NCBI RefSeq assembly: GCF_003951285.1
Contig: NZ_RXFQ01000008.1
Span: 248,001 to 312,000, forward strand
Length of the DNA stretch: 64,000 nucleotides
Direction: 5' to 3'
Source of the DNA: Variovorax beijingensis
GTDB taxonomy: Bacteria > Pseudomonadota > Gammaproteobacteria > Burkholderiales > Burkholderiaceae_C
Below, piece by piece: positions 17,201 to 26,200 of the stretch. Each line of letters begins with the position of its first letter. Position 1 is the stretch's first letter. The notes under the pieces are model-generated. The model was given only the letters and a program-made list of their open reading frames with translations. It was not told the origin of the DNA and did no database searches. The position numbers were made by a program, and so were the translations under genes.

Positions 17201-20200
17201 GCCAGGACGACAGCACCGGCCGCGGCGCGGGCGCGCTGCTGCTCGATGGCGAACTGCGCGGCCACGGCTTCAAGGGCGGCGGCACGCTGACGCTCGACAC
17301 CGGCATCGGCATTGCGATCGGCGGCGGCCTGCTCGCCCAGCCGGGGCAGCTGTCGGCGGGCGAGGCGGTGCCGGTGCACCTCACGCTGGCCGAGGCCTTC
17401 ACCATCCCCGCGGGCACCGTGCTGCCGCAGGATTTCAGCTACATCGCCAACACGGTGGCGCCGGGCGAGGCGCTGAAGGTGGCGCCGATGTTCACCGCCG
17501 CGCGCAGCTACACGGTGGCCGCCGACTGGGTGGTGCCGGCCGCGACAGTGGCCTGGGAATACGTCTACGTCACCGCCAGGAGCGGCACCCTCTACCCGAG
17601 CGGCAGCACCGTGCCGGCGGGCACCGAGCTGGTCAATATCAGCGGCAAGATGGCGCCTGGCTACGTGGTGCCCGCCGATGCATTCCCCAACGGCATGCCC
17701 GTGCCCGACTACACCGCCACGGTGGCCGCGGGCACGCCCTTCAGCCGCGAGGTGGTGCTGGGCGAGGGCGCGCTGCTGATGGCCGGCAACCGGCTGCCGA
17801 CCGACGTGGCGGTCAAGCCGCTGCTGGTGCTCGACGACAGCCTGTTCCGCAACGGCTTCTCGCGCTATGCCGTGACTGCGCAGCAGGGCGTGCAGGTGGC
17901 CAACGGCGCGCGCATCGACGTGGCCATGCCCGTGCTGCGCGCGGACCCCGCCGCTGCGCTTGCCACGGCGACCGGCACCGACCCGGCGGCGGTGCTGCAG
18001 CCCTGGCTGCCGCCGCTGTGGCAGGAAGATCCGCGCAAGGGCGTGCTGACGCAGCGCGCCGGCGCCGACCTGGCGCTCACTGCGGGTTCGGTCTACAGCC
18101 AGGCACCGCTGATCGTGGGCCATGGCTCTGCGATCTCGGTCGACCCGGGCCGCTCGCTCACCCTCACGGGCAACGGGCAAATCACCATCGATGGCACGCT
18201 CAACGCCTGGGGCGGGCGCATCGGCGTGCTGCCCGGGAGCTTCGGCACCGGCGACGACGCGAACCGGCCGTCCGGCGCAGCCAACGCCACGTCGATCTGG
18301 ATCGGCGACGACGCCGTGCTCGACGCCGCCGGCCGGGCCACCACCGCCGTCGATTCGCGCGGGCGCGTCTACGGCCATGTCGGGGAGGGCGGGCGCATCG
18401 AGATCGGCGCGGCCTACGTCGCCGATGCACGCCAGGTCGACGCGGCCGACGCCTTCGTGGTGCTGCGGCCCGGTGCGCGGCTCGATGCATCGGGCGCGTC
18501 CGCACGGCTCGACCTGCCGGGGCGCGGCGCGATCGACGTGGCCACCGATGGCGGCGTGATCTCGCTGAGCTCCTACCGCGGGCTCTTCCTGGACGGCGAC
18601 ATGCGTGCCGCGGCCGGCGGCGCGGGTGCGGCCGGCGGCACGCTGGCGCTGAATCTCGAGACGCCGAATTACGGCGTGGTCGGCCGGCAGGACCTGAAGG
18701 GCATCAACGTCGACGACGCGGTGCGCGTGGCGCGCGAACTGGTGCTTGCGCAGGTGCAGGGCGAGAGCGGGCTCTCGGCCGAACTCGCGCCTGGCGAGCG
18801 CGAGGCCGCGCTGGCCTATGGCCGCGCACGCATCGGCGTGGACCGCATCGGCGCGGGCGGTTTCGACAATCTCTCGCTCATGGCCAACGGCCTGGTGAGC
18901 TTCGACGGCAACGTCGACCTGCGCCTGGGCCAGAGCCTGCGCCTCACGGCCAGCGCGATGGGCCTCACCGAAGACAGCAGCGCGGGCACGCAGGTCCGCC
19001 TTGCCGCGCCCTCGATCCGGCTGGCCGGCAGCACGCGCGGCCAGGCCGAGAGCTACATCATGCCGAACCCGGTGCGTGGCTCGCAGAACAGTGGCGCCGG
19101 TGCCGGCGCCCTCGGCCTGCCGCTGGTGGCCGAGGGCTCGGGCCTCGCACTCGACGCGCAGCTCATCGACATCGTCGGCCAGGTCAACATGGGCGCACGC
19201 GGCACCATCGTGCAGAACGCGGGCGATGCGCTGAAGGTCGAGCGCACCGCCTTCGACCGGATCGTGATGCGCGCTGGCGGCGACCTGCGCCTGTCGCAGG
19301 CGGCGGCGTTCTACACGCCCGGCAGCCTCAAGCTCGCGGCCTCGCAGATCTACCCCGCCATGAACGACAGCGGCAGCTTCGTCGTGGGAGAGCGCGGCGC
19401 GTTCAACGAAGCCGGTACGCTGCAGCGCGAGTTCGACCCCGCGCGCAGCCTGGACATCGAGCGCATCGATCCCTCGGCTGCGCTGCCCGCGCAGCCGTAC
19501 TCGGTGTTCGGCCGCCTGAGCTTTGCCGCGGCCACCGTGAACCAGGGCGGCGTGGTGCGCGCGCCGCTGGGCGAGATCGTGCTCGGCGCGGTCGCGGCCC
19601 CCGTGCTCTCGGGGGAGATCAACCTGCTGCCCGGCAGCGTCACATCGGTCAGCGCCAACGGCCTCACCATGCCCTACGGCGGCACGCTCGACGGGCTGAG
19701 CTACGTGCATGACGGCAAGGACGTGGTGTGGAAGGGCGTGGGCAACGACCCCTCGGTCACGCTGGCCGCGCACGCGGTGAATGTGCAGCAAGGCGCCGTG
19801 CTCGATCTGAGCGGCGGCGGCGAGCTCACGGGCGCCGCGTTCCTCGTGGGCCGCGGCGGCTCGACCGACGCGCGCATGAATCCGCTGGTGCAGACCAGCG
19901 CGCGCGGCAGCTTCACCTTGCCGGGCCTGGCCACCAACCCGGTGTACGCCATCGTGCCCGGCGCACAGGCCGGCTACGCACCGCTGGTCAACGAGCACGG
20001 CGCGGGCGACCCGGCGCTGGGCCGACAGATCACTATAGGTGCGGGCGTGCCGGGCCTGCCCGCAGGCACCTACACGCTGCTGCCTTCCACCTTCGCGCTG
20101 CTGCCTGGCGCCTTCCGCGTCGAACTCAACGGCCTGGCGCCGAACCTCCCGCCCGCGGGCGTGACGGTACCCATGCGCAACGGCTCCTACGCGGCCGCCG

Positions 20201-23200
20201 CGCAGTTCGGCACGGCAGGCACTGCCATCCGCGACACGCTGCCGACTCAGGTCTTCCTGACCCCGGCCGACACGCTGCGCAGCTATTCGCAATACAACGA
20301 GACCAGCTACGCCAGCTTCGCGATCGCGCAGGCCGAGCGCAACGGCGTGCCGCGGCCGCTGCTGGAGCGCGATGCCAAGATGCTGCGCTTCGATCTGGCC
20401 GCGCCCGAGCGGCTCGGCGCCATTGGCGAGGCCCCCGCACTGCGCTTTGCCGGCCAGGTGGACTACACGCCGGCGACCGGCGGTTTCGGCGGCAGTGCGC
20501 TGCTGGTGGGCGGCTACCGCATGGACTACGAACTGCTGGCCGACGGCGCCGCGCCCACGCCGGGCTTCACTGGCGTTTCGTTGCACGCCAGTGCGCTCAA
20601 TGCGATCGGTGCACCGCGCCTGGGCATCGGGGGCCTGCCGAGCGCGGCCTACACGGACTACACCGGCAGTTCGCAGCGCGCCAACATCGCACGCTTCCTC
20701 ACGGGAGCCGGCAGCATCGTGCTGCGCGAAGGCGCGGTGCTGCGTGCCGGCGAGGTCTACCTCGTCACCAACACCAAGGCCGGCGGCATCGTGGTCGAGC
20801 AGGGCGCGGGCATCAACACGCTGGGCCGCGGCCGTGCGGCCTGGGACTCCAGGGACGGCTTCGTCTATGTACCGGGCACGGCCAGCGTGCTGGCGGTGTC
20901 CAACGGCTGGCTCGACCTGCTGGCGCCCGAATTCAGCAGGTCGCCCGACGACGGCGGGGGCCGCATCGACATCGGCGCCTGCGCCACCGGTTCGCTGTGC
21001 CAGGGCATCACGCAGCTCTATTCCGAAGGCACCATTGCGGCCTCCACCGACCAGAGTTTCGAGCTGCGCGACGCGGCGCGCTACGGCACGCGCAACCTTG
21101 TGCTGTCGGTGGGCGGCATCAATGTCGGCAGCGAGGCCGCGCTGGCCGATGCGGCCACGCGCAACGCACTGCCGCCGGGTCTCACGCTGAACCAGGGCAT
21201 CCTCGACCGGCTGCTGCGCGGCGACACCTCGAGCGGCGCGCCTGCACTCGAGAACCTGGTGCTGACTGCGCGCGACGCCGTCAACTTCTACGACTCGGTC
21301 GAACTCTCGACCATCGATCCGGCCACCGGCCGCTCGTCGCTCGAACGGCTGGTGCTCGGCGCGCCGGCCATCTACGGCGCGGGCGATGCCAATGCGCTGG
21401 CCCGTATCCACACCGGCATCCTGGTGTGGAACGGCGCCACCACGCCGCCGGGACTGGTGGCCACGGGCGGTGCGGGCACGGGCAGCGGGCGGCTGCAGAT
21501 CGACGCCAACCAGATCGAATTCGGCTACGGTCCCGGCAGCCGGCCCGACACCATCCACGGCATGGATCGGCTGATCCTCGGCTTCGGCGATGTGGTGTTC
21601 AACGCCAGCGAGCGCATCACGTCCAATCACACGGGCTCGCTCTCTGTGCACCAGTCCCAGGGCGCCTGGGACGATGCCTTGAAGGGCTACGCCTTCACCG
21701 GCGGCAACCTGCGCATCCAGACGCCGCTGCTGACCGGCCAGGCCGGCTCGGTCAACAAGATCAAGGCGGGTGGCGACATCGTGCTCGCGGCACCGGCCGG
21801 CGGAGCGGCGCCTGCGCTCCAGGGGCAGGCACTGGCCGAGGCCCTCGGTGCCGAGATCGGCCTCGACGCCGGCGGCAACCTCACGCTGGACAGCCGCATC
21901 GCGCTACCGAGCGGCAAGCTCACGGCCTCGGCCGGGCGCGACCTGCGGCTGGAGGATGGCGCGCAGCTGGACCTCGCGGGCCGCCGGATCGACTTCTTCG
22001 ACGTGCCCAAGTACAGCTGGGGCGGCGACGCGATCCTTGAAAGCCGCGGGGGCGACGTGCGGCAGTCGGCCGGCTCGCGCATCGACCTGTCGGCCGAGCA
22101 GAACCGTGCGGGCAAGCTCACGGTGCTGGCATTGGGCGAGGGTGCCGGCACGGTCGCGCTGCACGGCACCATCGCGGGCGCGAGCAGCGGCGGGTACGAC
22201 GCGGGCGGCACGCGCGTGCCGTACGCGGCCGGCGGCGCCGACATCCGCGGCCAGCACATCGACGACTTCGCGGGGCTGAACCGCCGCCTCACCGAAGGCG
22301 GCGTCATCGGCAGCCGCAGCTTCCAGCTCAAGCAGGGCGACCTGGCTGTGGGCGACGAACTCAGGGCGCGCGAGATCAGCGTGTCGGTGGACGGCGGCCG
22401 GCTCACCGTCAACGGCACGGTGGACACGAGCGGCGAGCAGGCCGGCAGCATCCGCCTGGCCGCGCGCAACGGCGTCACCATCGGCGGCGCGGCCGTGCTC
22501 GACGCGCACAGCCGCGTGCTGCGCACCGACAGCTATGGCCAGGTCATCGAGGCGCCGAACCGCGCCATGATCGAGATCGATGCGGGCAGCGGCCGCCTCG
22601 TGCTGGAGAGCGGCGCGCGCATGGATGTGCGCGCCGGCACCGACGGCACGGCACAGGCGCTTGGCACGGTGGAACTCAGCGCGCAGCGGCTGGGCGGTGC
22701 GCGCGGCAACGACATCGCCATCGACGCCGGCGGCCAGGTGCGCATCGACGGCGCGCGCGCCGTCACCGTCAACGGCTTCTGGACCTACAAGGACGCGGAA
22801 CCCGGCACCGACGCCGCGGCCGATGGCCGTCCCTACCAGGTGGTGAACCAGGCCTACCTCGACGCCAAGCATGCCGACAGCGTGGCCTTCATGGGCAACG
22901 TGCGCGGCAACGGCGATCTGATGAACACGCGGCTCGCGGGGTTGCGCGCCTACGGCGACGCCTTCCACCTGCGCCCCGGCGTGGCCATCGTGAGTGCCAC
23001 GCCCGATGGCGACCTGCACATCGACGGCGACATCGACCTGTCGGGCCACCGCTATGCGAGCGTGAACCCGCACACGCAGCAGACCGGCGTGCACGGCTCC
23101 GGCGAAGCGGGCGCGCTGGTGCTGCGCGCCGGCGGCAACCTCAATGTGTACGGCAGCATCACCGACGGCTTCGACACCTCGGCGCTGCAGCCGACGCCGA

Positions 23201-26200
23201 GCGATCGCGGCTGGGTGCTCATCAAGGGCCGCGTGCCCTGGGGCGGCGACGTGGTGGTGCCGCGCGGCGACATGGTCGAACTGGCCGAGGGCACCTTCTT
23301 CCAGCCGGGCCGCACGCTCAACTACGCGCTGCCGATGCAGGCCATGGGCCTCAGGGCCGGCACCGTGCTGGCCACTGCCGCCACGCTCACCGCCGACTTC
23401 GTGCTGCCCGTGGGCACGGTGCTCGGCGGTGCGGTGCGCGATGCGGCCGGCAACGTGCTGCATGCCGCAGGCACGGTGCTGGCGCAGGCCGTCACGCTGC
23501 GCGCCGGCATGAAGCTCGACGCCGGCAACCGGCTGCCGGGCGATGCCCGCGTGGCAGCCATGACCTGGCCGGCCGGCGTGCCGCTGCCGTTCCCGCCCGG
23601 CGCCATCAACGACACGCCCAGCCCCGACTACAACGGCGACGGCCTGCCCGACCAGCCGGCCAACGGGGTGATCCTCGCCGGCTCGCTCAAGCTGGCCAAG
23701 GGCGCCGTGGTGCCCGCAGAAACCCTGGTGAAGCTGCCGGGCGACGTGGACTTCGTCAACCTGCGTCCGGCCGGTGCCGGCGGCGACCAGGGCCGCAACT
23801 TGGCGCTCGCGCCGATGCTGGCCGAAGGTTCGCAGTCGTGGTCGATGCGGCTCGTGGCCGGCGCCGACACCCAGGCCGCGGACAGCCGCGCGCTGCGTGC
23901 GCGCCGAACCAGCGGCCAACTGCTGCTGGCCGACACGCACTACGGCATGGGCAGCGGCCTCGCGCTGCAGCTGCCCACGCCGGGGGTGCCCGGGCAGTTC
24001 TACTGGATGGGCGACTCGCTCAACCAGATCGGCTATGCGCCCGGCACGCTCATCAATCTCGACGAATGGGGCGGCGAAGAGGCTGTGCTCGCGATCAACG
24101 ATTGGGGCCTCGGCAATCTCGTGACCTGGGCGCCCGAAGGCGAGCAGCCCAAGACCGTGCCGCTGCCGGCCACGCAGCAGCTCTTCAGCGTGCTGCGCAC
24201 CGGCACCGGCGACCTCGACCTGCTCGCGGGCGGCGACTTCACGATGAGCTCGCCCTACGGCGTGTACACCGCGGGCACACAGGCCAAGGGCGTTGCCGCG
24301 GCCTACAACCTGCCGCGCGCCCGGGCCGACGACACCGTGCTCGGCGCCGACGGCGCAGCGTACGAGCCCTTCGTCGACGGCGGTGCGCAAAGCCTCTACC
24401 GCGCCTGGTATCCGGAGCACGGCGGCAACGTGCTGGTGCGTGCGCAGGGCGACGTGCGCGGCGACCTGATCGGCAGGCCGGGCAACCAGGTACGCACCGA
24501 CGCCATCGGGGTCATCCGCCCGATGGGCGCGAGCACCGACGTGGGCAACTGGCTGTGGCGCCAGGGCACCGGCAGCGCGGTGGCCGGCGCCGAGGGTGTG
24601 CCCACCGCATGGTGGATCAACTTCGGCAGCTACGTGCCCGGCCCGAGCACCGCCTACGACCTGTTCGGCACCGTGCCGTTCATGACGGGCTTCACCGGCA
24701 TCGGCACGCTCGGCGGCGGCAACCTCGTGCTCGAGGCCGGCGGCGACGCCGGCATGCTGACCCGGCGCATGGACCTGGCCGGCAACTTCGTGCCGCGCAG
24801 CACCGGCCTCAACCTGGTGGTGGGCAGCACCGGCCGCGTCTCGGCCGACGGCGGGCAACTTGCGCTCACGGGCGGCGGCGACCTGGACGTGCGCATCGGC
24901 GGCGGGCTCAATCCGGTGGCCGAATTGCGCGCGTTCCCGAACAGCGCCGAGATCACGCCGCAGACCACCTACAAGGGCGCACGCCCCGACCTCAACAGCA
25001 CCTTCGTCAACCTGCGCGGCGCATTGCGCATGCAGGCCGGCTCGGTCGGCGGCATCGAGCTGCGCTTCGACCGCGCCGACCCCGAGGAGTCGCGCGCCTA
25101 CCAGGTCTACACCGCCACCTCGTCGATCGCGGGCGGCGGGCCCATGCTGGTGCCGGGCGATGCCGCGGTGCAGATCGACGCGCGCGGCGACCTGGTGCTG
25201 GGCAGCGTGGCCGATGCCGGCCGCGTGGCGCAGTTCAACAACGGCACGCCGTTCGTGGGCGAAGGCGTGCAGCGCCCGGGCGACGGCTACAGCTGGTTCT
25301 CGCTGTGGACCCCGGCCAGCGGCATCGACCTGTTCAGCGCGGGCGGCAACCTGGCGCCGTCGAGCGCCATCGCCGGCTATCGCGATCGCGGCGACGCCCA
25401 GCCGACCGACGGCCGCTTCGTGATGCCTTCGATGTTCCGCGCGGTCGCGGCCAGCGGCAGTCTCTACTACGGCAACTCGATCACCGGCACCGTGGACGGC
25501 ACCAACAAGCCGGTGCAGCCGGGCACCGGCGTCATGCTGGCGCCCCCGCCGGCAGGGCCGCAGTTCGCCCACGCGGGCGCGGGCCAGCTCGAGCTCATGG
25601 CGGGCGATTCGGTCTATGCCGGGGGCTACAGCTTCACGCAGTCGGGCGCCGACCCGGCCGACCTGCCGACCCCGTTCAACCCCGGCTTCAGCGGCAGCCT
25701 GGAGCAAACGTGGTTCGGCATGCGCAAGCTCAGCAACGTGAGCCCCGATGCGCTCGCGCCCACCGTCTTTCTCAACCCCTTCCGACCAGGCGAAGGCAAC
25801 CAGGTCTACCCGCTGTTCAGCCTCGGATCGCCGAGCGTGTCGGGCCACAGCGTGCCCGGCCAGCAGCCGGCGCGCTTCTACGCGCTCGAGGGCGACCTGA
25901 TCGGCGTGCGCACGGGCTCTGTCGTCTACCGCGGCCGGGGCAGCAGCATCGGTGTCCCCGGCGAGCTGCCCACCTGGTACGAAGGCGGCGGACCGGTGGC
26001 GCTGCGCGCGGGGCGCGACATCGTCAACGCCGGCAACGGCCTGGGCGAGTACGAGGAGGCGCCGGTCGGCGCGCTCGGCTGGACCACCCAGATCAACCGC
26101 GCCGATGCCAGCGCGCCGCTGAAGCCGGTCTCGGTCGAACTCGGCAGCGCGCGCGGCAACCTGATCGTGCACAACAACCCGGACGACGTCTCGGTGGTGT

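Noticed and set aside
15736..21651. A 1971-codon open frame on the minus strand, and another of 2054 codons at 21904-28068
   Set aside because: Both lie fully antisense to the giant tpsA. Their Arg/His/Ala-rich content is what high GC third positions produce in the opposite frame. There are no domains, signal peptide or ribosome site.
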